A stretch of 64,000 nucleotides of DNA from Edaphochlamys debaryana (lineage: Eukaryota > Chlorophyta > Chlorophyceae > Chlamydomonadales). Below are positions 10,420-22,237 of this stretch, in pieces (the stretch's first letter is position 1; each line of letters starts with the position of its first letter). The translations under genes were made by a program, and so were the position numbers. The stretch spans positions 62,001-126,000 of the forward strand of contig JAEHOE010000114.1 in the NCBI GenBank assembly GCA_016858145.1. Reading direction: 5' to 3'. Under the pieces are notes generated by a model. The model saw nothing but the letters and a program-made list of their open reading frames with translations, was not told where the DNA came from and did no database searches.

Positions 10420-13400
10420 ATGCCGCCGAGCCAGCTACTGATGCCTGCACAGGTAAGGGCAACATATGCGGGGGTGCTGTAGGTGGCACCAGACCCAGAA
10501 GGGAAGAAGTGCCATTCTCGGCCATGTCGGCTTCTGAAGCCCGGGCTGGGAGCCAGGCGGCCAAGGCAAAGGCACGGGAAATGGGCACATAGACACTTAC
10601 CCCTACTGGCCTCCGACGATGGGAACCTGCACAGCTCGGAAGACGACGAATGCGGGCCCGTCTGGCAGCAAGGCGCTTGTCAGCTGCACCACGCATTAAA
10701 TCGTCCACAACACGTCCTCTCGGGGTTCCGACAGAGGGGGAGGCTCCCCTAGCGTTTGGCGCCAAATTTTCGTGAGAAGGTCAGCAGCGGGCAGGTGCCC
10801 GTGTTTGCACCCATTCGCCTGCTCGACCTCAGCCTCCCGCCCTTCCCTTCCCCCCCTCCGCCGCACACACCAGGCCCCACCGCCGCGGTTGACACCGCTG
10901 AGGGAGTTCCCTTCCAGTGGTCGCGGCACGCTCTGGCTCTGCCGCGTCCCTGGCAACGAAGCCGCTGGCGGCGCCTCAACAGGCAATGGCGGGACGCCCG
11001 TGGTCGTGCGCTGGGCACACGGTGCAGCGGAGGAGGAACAGGTTAGCTCGGAACAGGGGGCGCCAATTGCGTAGGTTTTCATCGGCCCGCTTCGCAGCAC
11101 GGCAAGGGAACGGCGTTTTTCCTCCTTATCTGGCCGAAGCCCTTGCTTTTGGCCTGCCCGTGCATATCCCGAACGCCCTCGCCCGTCGCCGGGTCACTCC
11201 CCCACCTCCTTCGCCGCAGGCTTTCCAGGAGGCCGCTCTCCGCCGCTCACTGCCGCCCCACCCCGCACTGCCGCCGCTCCTGGCGGCACGCGCCGATGGG
11301 GAAGCAGGGGTGATGCTGGTGAGTGCTCGTTCGCTCGTTCGCGGGTCTCGCACTCCCCCTACAAGAAAGGCAAAAACTCACGTAACCGCGCCGTAACCGC
11401 CTCTCAACTGCTGCCGTACAGATGTACGAGTACGGCGGCGACAGCCTTCGCTCGCTCCTGTCGGGGCACTGTCGCGGGGGCCTGCCGCCGCCGCTGCTGG
11501 CGGTGGCCGCACGGCAGCTGCTCGCGGGCCTGGCCTTCCTCCACTCCCAGGGGGTGAGCCGGCTCCCATGGGGTAGCGATTAGGGCATGGCGATAGTGGA
11601 GAGGGCGTCGAACTGACCGGACCGGACCCGGCTACCAGACTGGTCCGGACCGGACTGGACGGGTGCCGGTACCTCGCCAGCGCGCCCTGCAACGTGCCGA
11701 TCCAACCGACCCCCTCGTTCCTCGAATGCGTCCCTCTGTCCATGCAGGTCGTACACGGTGCCGTACGGCCCGCCCACGTGCTTATCTCCCTGACGGACGG
11801 CCGCCTGCAGCTGTGCGGCTGGGGCTGCGCGCGGCGGTGCGGTCATGAGGCGCGCGGCGGTGCGGCCTCTCGGCCCCACTCCCACTCCTCGTGTGGGACG
11901 GTGTCTGGTGCCAGCGGCTACATCCAGCGGCATAGCGGAGCTGGTGGCGGCAGCGGCAGCGGCCCTGGCGGCGCCGTCGGGGCCGGTAGCAGCGGGCGCG
12001 CGAGTGGGGCGGGCACCGGGTATCAGCTAGGAGGCGACGCCAAGGCGGAGTGGGGGGGTGAGGAGGTGCCGCACGCCTACCTGGCCCCAGGTGAGTGGGA
12101 GGGCGGGGGGGGTGAGCCGTGGAGCGGACAGAAGTCTGAACAACTTGGTGCTCTGGACAGATCTGGATGAAAGCGATCCGCAAGCAGGCATCGAGCCCGT
12201 AGACTTGTGAGTCGGCTTGCAGCAGGTGGATTCACAAGTCGGCCTGGCCCTCGCTCCCCAACAGAACTTTTGCGTGGGTCAGAGCACCAGCGGGACGGAA
12301 CCCCCGCGCCCCTGGCGGTGGCCGACGTGTGGGCGGCCGGCTGCGTGGTTGCGGAGGCGGCGCTGGGGCGGCCCCTGTTTGCAGGTGCGCTGCCAGCAAG
12401 CCGGGTGTGTTGTGCTGCCGTTTGGGCAAGCCGTTCAGGCATTGCTTGGAAGCCGTCCTCGCACGCACACATTCGGCTCTGTTTGACCCGCCGCGACCCC
12501 ATGCCGCGCAGGGAGCTCCCGAGCGGAGCAACACGCCCGCATCGCGAGTGTGCTGGGCTCGACGCAGGCGGGGCGCCCCTCCGAGGGCTGCAGCACTCGC
12601 ACCGCCGCTCTTGCGGCCATCCTCCCCAGCCGCCGGCTCGCGGCCATGCTCGCAGAAGCGTTCCACCCAGACCCCGCCCGCCGACCGACGGCGGCAGAGC
12701 TCCTGTCGATGTCGTACTTTGACCCCAACCCCTCGCCGCCGCCGCCGCCGCCGCCCTTGACGGCGCCGCCAGGCGGCGCGGCGGCGAAAGAGCCGCCGCT
12801 GGTGTCGGGCCGGTCCGCCGCCTTCGTTGCTGCGCGGCGCTCCATGTCTGACCCGGGATCTGGGTCGGGCTCCTCGTCATCTGGGTCGTCCAGATCTACA
12901 ACCGACACGGGGCCGTCCGAGCCCGACACAGCGTCCGGCGACGCCCCGCGATCTGGGTCGGGGTCAGGCGAGCAGTCCCCGCCGTACAGCAGCCGCCGTA
13001 CGAAGCGGGCGTTGGATGCGTCGCCGGCAGTTGCAGCGGCTCTGGTGGCGGCGGCGGCGGCGGTGGCCAAAGAGGCGGCGGCGCAGCGCAGCAGGATGAC
13101 CGCAACGGCGGTTGCGCCGCCGCGGCCTGCGGCGCGGTGGCACGTGCTCGCCGACCTCGGAGCAGGGGCTGCGGGCGGCGCCGCGGGTGCGGCCGAGGAC
13201 GCGGAGGACGAGGACGGGGATGGCGAGGCCTGGCAGCAGGATCCGACCGGTGCGGCTGATGCCGATGCCGACGAGATCCGCATCCGGTTGAACACGTCAG
13301 CTGGATCCAACCGCCGCGGCTCCCTCGACGCAAGCCAACGGGTGCCCAGGTACGGCGGGCCGGGACGGAACTGACGTGACGACAGTGAGAGCACGGCCAG

Positions 13401-16400
13401 AGGAAGGTTTACAGCTGCGGCACTAGTGGAGGTGTGCTACTCTGGGGACCATTCGATGTGCCGGCTCCTTATATCATTGGCTTCTCCGCGCCTTACCCGG
13501 CTCCTAGTGCCCGCCTCGCCCCATCCCGTGCCCCAGGCCCGGCCACAGTTTCCACGCCCACACAAGCCACACGCAGCCCCCATCCGAGATCGCGATCCCG
13601 ATGCCGTCCGAGATCCAGATCCACACGGAGGCGAGCAACCTCCGGCCCGGCGGCGACGACATCCGGGTCGTCGATTCTGACGCGGGCATGGCGCGATGGC
13701 TGACAGCGGGTCTATCGTCGCCGCTGTCTCCGTTCGTGAATCCCCAGACCCTGCTCGAATGCCAGGGAGGCGGCAGCGCGGGGCGCCTTCTGACCCGTGA
13801 CGACGGCGCCCACGGTGGCCGTACGGGTACGGCAACAGCACTGCCGTACCAACGACCGGCGCCAACCGGCCGAGCATCGCTGTCGTCAGCGGCGGCGGTG
13901 GCAGGCGGCGGCGGCGGCGGCAACGACTCCCAGGGGGCGTCGACGGAGCCGCTGCCGCGGATCTCCGCCGGCACAGCCGTGGCGGCGGCGGCCCTGTCGC
14001 CGCCGCCGCGGTCCCGGCCCGCCGCTGCGTCGGCGGCCGGCGTGGCGCGCGTGGCGGCGTCCCAGGCGTCCCCCGTGCTTGCAGCCGAAAACTCGCCCCA
14101 ACCTTTCCCCGCGGCCTCGGGCCAGCCCTACCGCTCCCACTCCCGCCTCTCCACCGCCCTCTCCGCCGCGTACTCGCAACCGCAGCCCCAGCCGCACGCC
14201 CAGCCCCTGGCCTCCGCCGCCGCCGCCGCCACCGCCGCCCCGCACTCCGGCCTGCCGACAAGCTCCGCTCCGCGCAACGCGCCCTCCGGCCGGCCCGTCC
14301 GCGCGCCCTCCACCGGAGCCGCGGGCCTACCATGGGCCGACGCCTCGCCCGGGGCCGGGCCGATCCCCACGCGCTACTCGCTCCCGCTGGTGCGCCCCGG
14401 CGACCGAGTGCTCCTGCAGGGCGAGGCGGAGGGGCACCAGCGCCCCTACCATTTGCAACAACACGCTCTGCAGGTAGGGGGCTGGCAGGGTTTGATTTGG
14501 CGGTTAACGGACTTGTGTGGAAGGGGTTGAAAGGCCAAGGTTACGAGGGCTAACGCCGCCGGGGGCTGTGGGCTGTCACTGGGGTACTCGGAGCCTTCTA
14601 GGCCGGCAGTGTCAGCGTCAGGGTGGGATGCGGGGTCGAGATTGCCGTACGGCATTTTGGGCGTGGACCTCCGGGCGGTGGCTCTGGGTGGTCGGGATTT
14701 GCTTTTGGCTTTGCTTGGAACTATTCCTGGGCTAACCGCCAACGGCCTGACCAACTGCAACCAACCCCCGCCTGCTGCCTGCCACAGGCCCAGTTGCAGC
14801 AGCTGCACCTCCACAACAACCCGGCCTTCCAACCGACAACCGTCAACGGCCCGAGCCAGTTCCACTCGCCGCAACTGTCAACCGCCGGCGGCTCGAAAAG
14901 GGTCCTGCGCCCGTCACCCGCCCTTCAGGGACACGTGTCCTCGTCCCACCTGCTGCCGCAATCCCGCTCCCAGACCAACTCCCCCTACCCGCCGCCCGTA
15001 CAGCACGGCGCGCACGTAGCACAGCACGCCATGCTGCCCGCGGGCTCGAGCCCAGCACAGCATGCAGCGCACGGTGCGGCCCGCCCGACCACGGAGGAGC
15101 AGCTGGGCGACCGCCGCCGCTCGCAGCCCTCGGTCCAGCAGGTGCCTGTCTCGCCGACAGTCAACGCATCCAGTGTGATGACCGGTTGGGCGGCGATTCG
15201 CGGCGTGCTGCGTGCCGGGCTCGGCGGCGGCGGCAACGGCAGCGGCGGCAGCGGCGTCGCCACGGGCGGCGAGCCGTCGCCCGTCATGCTGCCGCCGTCT
15301 GCGCAGTCCGGCCGTGGGTCCAGTACGAGTACGGGTCTCATGCACACGTCGTACAGCCAGCACATGGCGGCGATCGCGACCATGACTCACTCAACCGGCG
15401 GCGTCAAGCGAGCCGCCACCGCAAAGTCCCTGGGAGGCTCGGCCCATATCGGCGCAGGCGTGACGGCGCCTGGCTACCTTCTGAGCCCTGGCGGCGGCGG
15501 CGGCGGAGGCGGCGGCAGCGGAGGCGCGCAGCTGCCGATGCCGATGCCGTCCATGTCGGAGGTCTCGGCGGCGATACGGCGGCAGGAGCAGCAGCACATC
15601 GCCAAGCACATCTTCGTACCGCCGCACCTGCAGTACGCTCGGCAGATGCAGCAGCAAAGCGCGCGCCAGTCCCGATCCGGTTTCGCCGGCATCTCCGGCG
15701 CCGCCGGCGGCGGCGCCGCCGGCGCCGCCAACCGCCACTCGGCCACCTCCATGGACGGCCGAGTGCCGTATCCCTCGCCGCTCTCCCCGCCCGTCACCAG
15801 CTTATCAACCGTCGCCGCCGGCGCCGGCGCCGCCGCGGCCCGTCGGCCTCCCCACACGGTCGACGGTTACAGATCCGACTCGCCGTCACTGCTGGGCCCC
15901 GCACACTCGCTGCCGCAAAACGCGCTCGGCCCCGGCCTGTCGTCACGCGGCCAGCTGGCACGCCGCATGACGGACACAGAGGGCATGGCGCTGGCGGCGA
16001 CGGCGGCGGCGGCAGCGGCACCGGCGGGCCGCTGGAGTAGCGGCAGCGCGTCGATCCGGCCGCGGTCGATGGACGAGCAGCGGCCGTCGCCGTCGGCCGG
16101 CTACACCGCCGACGGCACGGCGGCGGAGGCGGCCGACGCCCTGTGGCTACAGCAGGAGCAGGGGCGCGACTCGCCAGATGGGCTGGCGGCGGCGCCGTCG
16201 GCGTCGGCGTCGGGTCGTTCATTCCTGGGGCCGTACAGATCGCCGTCGTCAGCGACGGTGGCGGCGCTGCGGGCCTGGCGGGAGGAGCCCGCCGCCGCCG
16301 CGTCGGCGGCGGCGCCGTCGGCGGCAGGCGTCGAGCTCGGGACGTCGCCCGACGCTGCCCCGGCGGAGGCGGACTGCCTACGCCTGCGCCTCCGCCAGCG

Positions 16401-17745
16401 CAGCGCCGCCGCCGCCACGGCGGCGGCCGCCGCCGTCGCCGCCGCCGCCAGCCGTGCCAAGGCGCGCGTGCGCGGCGCCTCGACCCCCGGCGGCGGCTCC
16501 TCCTATACCGCCGCCGCTCCGCCGCCCCGCATTGGGCTGGACACGTCTCCCTCTGTCACGCTGCCGCCCTCCTCCTCCGGGCCCACGCGCAACAGCCCCG
16601 CAAGCCTCCTCACCTCCCCCTCCACGGCCTCGCGCCGCACGCCGCCCGCCCAGCGCATGTGGTCAGCTGGCAGCAGCTCCGGCCGCGCCGGTACCTCCGG
16701 GTCGGCCGCGTTTGCGCTCGGTGGCGGCGGTTTCGGCGACTCGAGCTCATCACTGTCGGCCATGCTGTCGGCCCGACACAGCGCCGCCGCCGGCGGCTGC
16801 CGTACGCTGACGTCACCCAGCCGCAACCTGCTGGCGTCGACGCTGCCGCCGCCGCCCTCCTCGGCGGCGTGGTCCTTGTCTGGCGGCGAGGAAGGTGTGC
16901 CAGCGGCCGCGGCGGCGGCGGCCGCGGCGGCGGCAGCGGCGGCGGCAGCGGCGGCTGGAAGCACCGGCGGCGACCGCGACAGCGGCGGCCGCGGCCGCGG
17001 CGGCGGCACCCTTACTTGCTCGCTGGGCCCCCGCACGCCGCCGCAGCTCTCTGTCCCGCCGCCGCGGCGGCGGCGGGGGCTCTGGCGGCTGTTCCGTGCC
17101 CTCGCGGGCGCCTGTGCCGGCAGCGGCGCCGCCGCAGCTGACTCTGGCGTTGACGCCAACGACAATGCTGACGTCGGGGGCATGCTGCCGCCGCCGGCGC
17201 ATCGTGCGGCCGGGTACGGTCCTGCAACACATGCGGGTTGCATGCAAGAGCCGGGCAGTGGCGGCGGCGGCGGTGCGCTGAGGCACCTGTCATTCAACGA
17301 CCCCTCCACTGGCAGCCCCGCCGCCGCCGCCGCTGGCTTGCCGGGCCTGGCGGCGCGCGTCAGCAGCGGCGGCAGCACCGGCCGGGCCGCCACGTCGTCG
17401 TCGTACGGCAACTCGGGCTACAGCGGCCTGGCGTCGGCCTTCGCGAACCCCACATTCGGCGCGCCGCCGCTGCCGTACGGCGGCGGCCGTAGCTGGTCGT
17501 ACCAGCACGGCACGGCGGCGGCGATGTCGGGTTTCTTGGCGGCGGTGGCGGAGACGGCACCGCCGGAGGCGGACGCCGACGCTGACGGCGGCGGCGCGCC
17601 GCCGACGCCCAGCGGCACGCCACGCGATGCCAGCGGTGCCGCCACCCCGAGTGGCCGCGCTAGGCCGGCCTCCGGTTTGTGGAGGGCGGCCGGGGCGCTT
17701 GCGGCTCTGCGGTCGAAGCGAGCGGCGGCGGCGGCCATTTCGTGA
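10420..17745 (+). CDS. Pseudokinase A with ~1,450-residue disordered tail
   Basis: Protein-kinase fold that should not phosphorylate by the canonical mechanism. Exons: 10420-10452, 10874-11041, 11220-11318, 11422-11553, 11748-12090, 12265-12384, 12512-13349, 13537-14473 and 14788-17745, giving 5628 nt (1,875 residues) in continuous phase. Kinase landmarks appear in order: glycine-loop-like GRGTLWLC; beta-3 VVVR, with Arg57 instead of Lys; helix-C/beta-4 QEAALRRSLPPHP; hinge MYEYGGDSLRSLL; helix-E FLHSQG; catalytic loop HGAVRPAH, with Ala149 for Asp and His154 for Asn; GWG instead of DFG; APELLRG; VADVWAAGCVVAE; and HPDPARRPTAAELL. Everything after about residue 430 is Ala/Ser/Gly/Pro-rich low complexity without a recognised domain. 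The first exon (MPPSQLLMPAQ, ending before gtaagg) is tentative. The rest is well supported. A regulatory or scaffolding role is inference. Confidence 0.75.
11612..11662. repeat. CCGGA-type pentamer repeat in pseudokinase A intron
   Basis: Degenerate copies of gaccg/ccgga within the intron 11554-11747. A longer run of the same pentamer occurs at 54656-54720. Confidence 0.5.
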
Positions 17746-20700
17746 GAGCGAGTCAGTGCTGCGCCTGTTCTTGCGTTGTGCGCCGATGTGACAAGTTTTT
17801 ATTTTAGTAGGGGGTGCTGGCGGTACTGCAAAATACGCGTGTTCGCTTTGCTTTTTGTTTATATGCGCGGAGGTCTGCTGATATCCAGGGAGGCAGGCTT
17901 AGGTCTTCACATGGCTGCAAGGACTGAACGCACGGGTGAGGCGGGTAGAGGGCCGTGGCTCGGTGTTGACGGGCTGCGGTCTAGCTGCTTGCTCGATCAG
18001 CAGCTTTGGGCATTCAGCGCAAATTCTGGAATGACTTTCCTCGCCACGCTAGGGATCTAGGGATCATGCTACATAATAGACGCTACGGGACGTGCCTGCA
18101 ACGAATGCTACCGGCTCGCTGACGTTGCGTGACGACCGGGACCTTGCACATACCGGTATCCTGCCTCGCCTGGCTACGGGTCGACGCACCCTTTGCTATC
18201 TGGCAGGAGGCGATGCGTAAGGGACATGGTTTGCCATCATTGCGGCAGTGCTTGGCCTTGTCATGCTGAGAGTCTTGCTGAGCGCGGGCACTGACGCAGC
18301 GCGGGAAAGTGGAGTCGGTGGAGTGGGTGGGGCTGGTACTGTTTTGGTGATGATAAAAGATAGTAGCTAGCGCTATGCTGGTATCCCCTTCATGCTCTTG
18401 AGGTGGCGGTGGGCCATTTCGTTGGTCAAGGAGGCCCTTTTTTTGACTTGGGCCTTCCGGGGAATTACTTAGGCTGCTCTGGTCGCCAAACAGCGTACCG
18501 TCATAGCGCTTGGAGAAGGAAGGGGCTGGAGGAGGCGTGTGGCCTGGTGCTTGTCTCGCGGTGCGTAGCTAGAGAGGGAGAGCGAGGGCGACGTAGGGCA
18601 GCCGGGTCGGAAGGGAATTTCGCCACACAATCCGTTCCCTTTAGCGACTAGCTAGTTGGGACCACTCTCAGGCAATAAGATTTCATACAGGCCTGGCTGG
18701 GGGCAAGGTGAGACGGGGCCAGGGCCCGCCAAGTAAGGCAACGTTGTTTGGCAGGTTGGCTCATGGCTTAAGCAGGTACGCCGTCCAGTACGTGCCGTTC
18801 AAAGGAGACTTTGATGTCCTATCGCCCCTTTCGTGCTGGCGGTTCAGTGGCTGGTATACTGGTTGCTGAAACGCATGTATCCGGGCTGTGTGCGTTGGTT
18901 TGCAGCGAGGCCAGGGCCGGAGTGCGGGAAGTAAGCGGCAGGACGGAAGGGCGCCGCCCGCCGCCGCAGCAGATCCGGATCCGGAACGCGAGATCCGTGA
19001 TCGGGGGTCCCGGGCTGGTGTGATGTGGTGTTTTGGTTCGTGTGGGACATCGGGTGAGGACTGCGCATTGACTGTCATTCCGCATTTGCTTGAGGCCACA
19101 CCTGTTAGAAGCCTCCTATATACCTTGAACTACCTACCCTTTCTGTACATTTCGATGATGTGACGGTATAGCGGCCCTTTTGCCCTGCCTTCCGGCGCTG
19201 CTGGTCGGGCGGGGCACCGCTGTCATAGGTAGCCTGCCCTTGGTGAGGCCGCGATCAGAGGCTTGCCTTGTTCACCTGGTGGCTACCTAGTGACCAAGGC
19301 TGCCCCTGACTGGTACTTGCTGTGAGGCTGCGAAGCCTGCGATGAATGTTGGTTGCAGGGTCACCCCTGGTTGGGATCGATGCGCAGCTGCGAGCGCAGC
19401 GCAGCGGTACTGCCCCGCCCTGGAAGGGCTGCCGGGGGCGGAGTTGCGGCCTTGTGAGCGGGAGCGTGGGGCATGGGCGGAAGCGTGTAAAACCATGGAG
19501 GCGTCGACACACGTGCTTCACACATCATGGCACCAGTACACGGTGCTGTGTGACCTGAGTGGATACCATACGTCGGCCTGCCTGCCGCAGCCACCGCCCA
19601 TTGCTTGCGCGGAGGGCAGGCTGCCCTGGAGTGTGGAGGGCGGGCGGTGTGCTGCACGCCAGCTGCTTGCGTGAGGCGCACTGCGCGGCGGATGCAGCGA
19701 TGGCCAACGCGGAGTCGTGGCACTAGTGGGTCGTTAGGTGAGAGTACTCAGCAGCCTTGAGGGGGGACACCCAGGGAGGAAAGCCAGACAGGGCAGGGAC
19801 AGGGGGTGAGTGGGCAGCCGAAAGCATGCGCCGCGGGCTGGCCGCGGGCCGTTACCGTATCGATTCCTGACAGGCCCCCCGCACTGCAACCTACCTGAGC
19901 CTAGGAGCCCGGCGCGGAAGCATGCATGACAGACTCCATGACAGAACTGGGTGTACGGAGGTCCAGCAACAAAGAAGTGCACGGCCGTACTCCCGCCTTT
20001 CAGTCATGCCGCATTACGTACGGCATGGGCTCAACTCGCTCGACCACCCCGTCTAGAGTACTTGCGTACCATCGATCCATCCATCCATCCGCCTCACTAG
20101 TCTCCCACCTCCATCCCTGTCGGATCCTTGCCAACGACACCACCAGTCCACCACCGCTTTGCTTTTTACCAGAACAGCAGTAGGTGGGGAGCATACATAC
20201 ACACCCAAGGCCACTCAAAAGACCTGTAGCGCATGACGTGAATAGGATTTATGGCTGAAGCACCCGGGCCAAACTGGGTCCAACGAACAGGGTCTAAACG
20301 CCCTATGGCTGCATTAAGCTTTGTCGGGGTCCAGCCCTTCCGAGCCTCGCCGTTTCCGCCACCAGCCCATCACACAGCAAACAACCCCCTATTTCTAATA
20401 TTACCCCAAATCAAGCGGGGTCGCTCTTCTTGTCAGGCATCTATCTGCCTCGGCCAAGGCTAAGTGCAGGAGCCCCCGCCGGCAGCCTAGGTAGCCCCCT
20501 GGGGGAGCACGGCACCCCACGGGAGCCCCCTCGCTCCGGAAGCAAGTAAGCCGCCCAGGGGGACGGACTCTATAAAGTAACCCGTAACACCGAAACACCG
20601 ACCGAGCCCCCTCCATCCGCCCAATCCAGTAGCGCCGCGCCCGGCCAGCGCCCCCGCCGGAATACCCCGGTGCACGATAGCGCCGTCGGGCGTCGCTGGC

Positions 20701-22237
20701 TGCGTCAGGCCTGGGCGCGGGCATACATCCTACTCTCGTCAGCAAACATGTGAGCACGATAGCACGACAGCAAGGGTGACAAATACTTGCAAGGAAGCAC
20801 CTTGCGGGTGGGAACGGACAGGAGTAAACCCACAGGCGGGCGCAGCAGTAGTTGACAGTAACCAGGGTGACGAGCAACACTGACAGCTCAGCCCCGTGAC
20901 AGGGAAAAGGGCCGAGCCACAAACAGTGAGAATTGCCCGTGCCTTGTGATCAGCACACTAGAGAGGAGGTCAGAAACAGTAACAACACGACAGCAGCCAG
21001 CCCCCACCAGCCACAAACATCCTTGGCTTGGCGTACGTATTCATCAAGATCCCGGTCAAGTCCATCCGCTAGCGCATGTTCCTAGGTGCGGTTTGTTCCC
21101 TGCATCGCGCACGCATGTGTTGCGCGCTTGGAATTGACGCTCTGCAAGCCAGCAAGCCACATGACAGCAAGTCAACAACAGCTATTTATGGCGGGAATCG
21201 ATTAGGGCTTCCATGCGCACAAGGCACACACATCCCATGAGCAGCCTCTCTCATACAGCACTGCTACTCAGCTCACCATGAAGTGAAGCGCAAGCAAGCA
21301 ACATCACCGCATATAAGTCAACAACAGATACGGGTGTGGTGCTTGACGTTTCCATGCGAGGCACACAGCCCGCAGCGCCTGACACAGCGCCACTCAGCTC
21401 ACCACACAAGTGAAGGCGGACGCCGCCGCAGATGATATAGTTGATACGTACTAGCTGTGCGGGCAAAGACAATGATACCTCGCTGTTATGGCAAGGAAAT
21501 GAAGCCACCCACCCCGAGGTGACCTCACACAAATAAAGGCTGATGACACGGGTCAGCTTCTTGGGCAGGGAGATCAGAAAGTGCTCTGTTCAAGAACGAT
21601 AAACCGGACCAGCAGCCAGAAATCGTAATAAAGCCACCACACGACATTCTACTTCGGAGATGAGGCCACAACGATAGACCGACGTAGGCGTGAGGCCCAC
21701 AGGACCGCGCATACGCACGAATCTCCATTCATCTTGTATACCAGCGCAAGGACCGACACGGACCCCACCCCGCGCATCAGCTATCTATCGAGGCAGGGGG
21801 CCAATCCAGCAGAGGCAACACAGCGGCAGCAGCAGGCGCCCATGACACACCCACAAATGCGCATTGCCTAGATTGAGGGCATTTGAGGCCGGTACGTGGG
21901 CTGCGGCACCCCCGCCGGCCACGCAGGCATCCTGGCAATGGCAGTTATGGCACCTCCTGAAAGAGGCGCAAGCAAAGTGCCTACCTACCGACAAGCGTCG
22001 AAAAAGCTATTATTACCTGTCTGACTACTGCGAAAACTCTTTGCAACGAGATCTGCCGTACGCCGGAGACAGAATCGTGAACCCCCGGCGGAAAACCTGT
22101 CGTCCACCTACCCCATCTCGCTGGCTGCCGTACGCCATGTGGGGTCCCTCCAGCGCACATGGCACATTGCACATCGCACTCGCCCAGCAGGGAGGGACGC
22201 AGCTCCTCCGTTGGGCACGCACGCAGGCCCCGCCCGC
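17746..22237. other. Long gap between convergent genes, no gene recognised
   Basis: 4.5 kb between the stop codons of two convergent genes. It must contain both 3' UTRs. GC content is lower than in the genes and ORFs are short. I saw no conserved protein motif, tRNA or rRNA. A GATCCGGATCCG-like run occurs near 18968, and a degenerate direct repeat lies at 21146-21420. Confidence 0.4.
21146..21420. repeat. Two degenerate ~135-bp direct repeats
   Basis: Unit 1 (about 21146-21288) and unit 2 (about 21289-21420) share, in the same order, the words aagtcaacaacag, gcttccatgcg or tttccatgcgaggcacaca, and cactcagctcacca..aagtgaa. The shared blocks are separated by diverged sequence, so this looks like an old tandem duplication. 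No coding frame is shared. Confidence 0.5.

Noticed and set aside
20401..20922. 173-codon minus-strand open frame in the convergent gap
   Set aside because: Cys/Arg-rich without recognisable features; most likely UTR or intergenic sequence.
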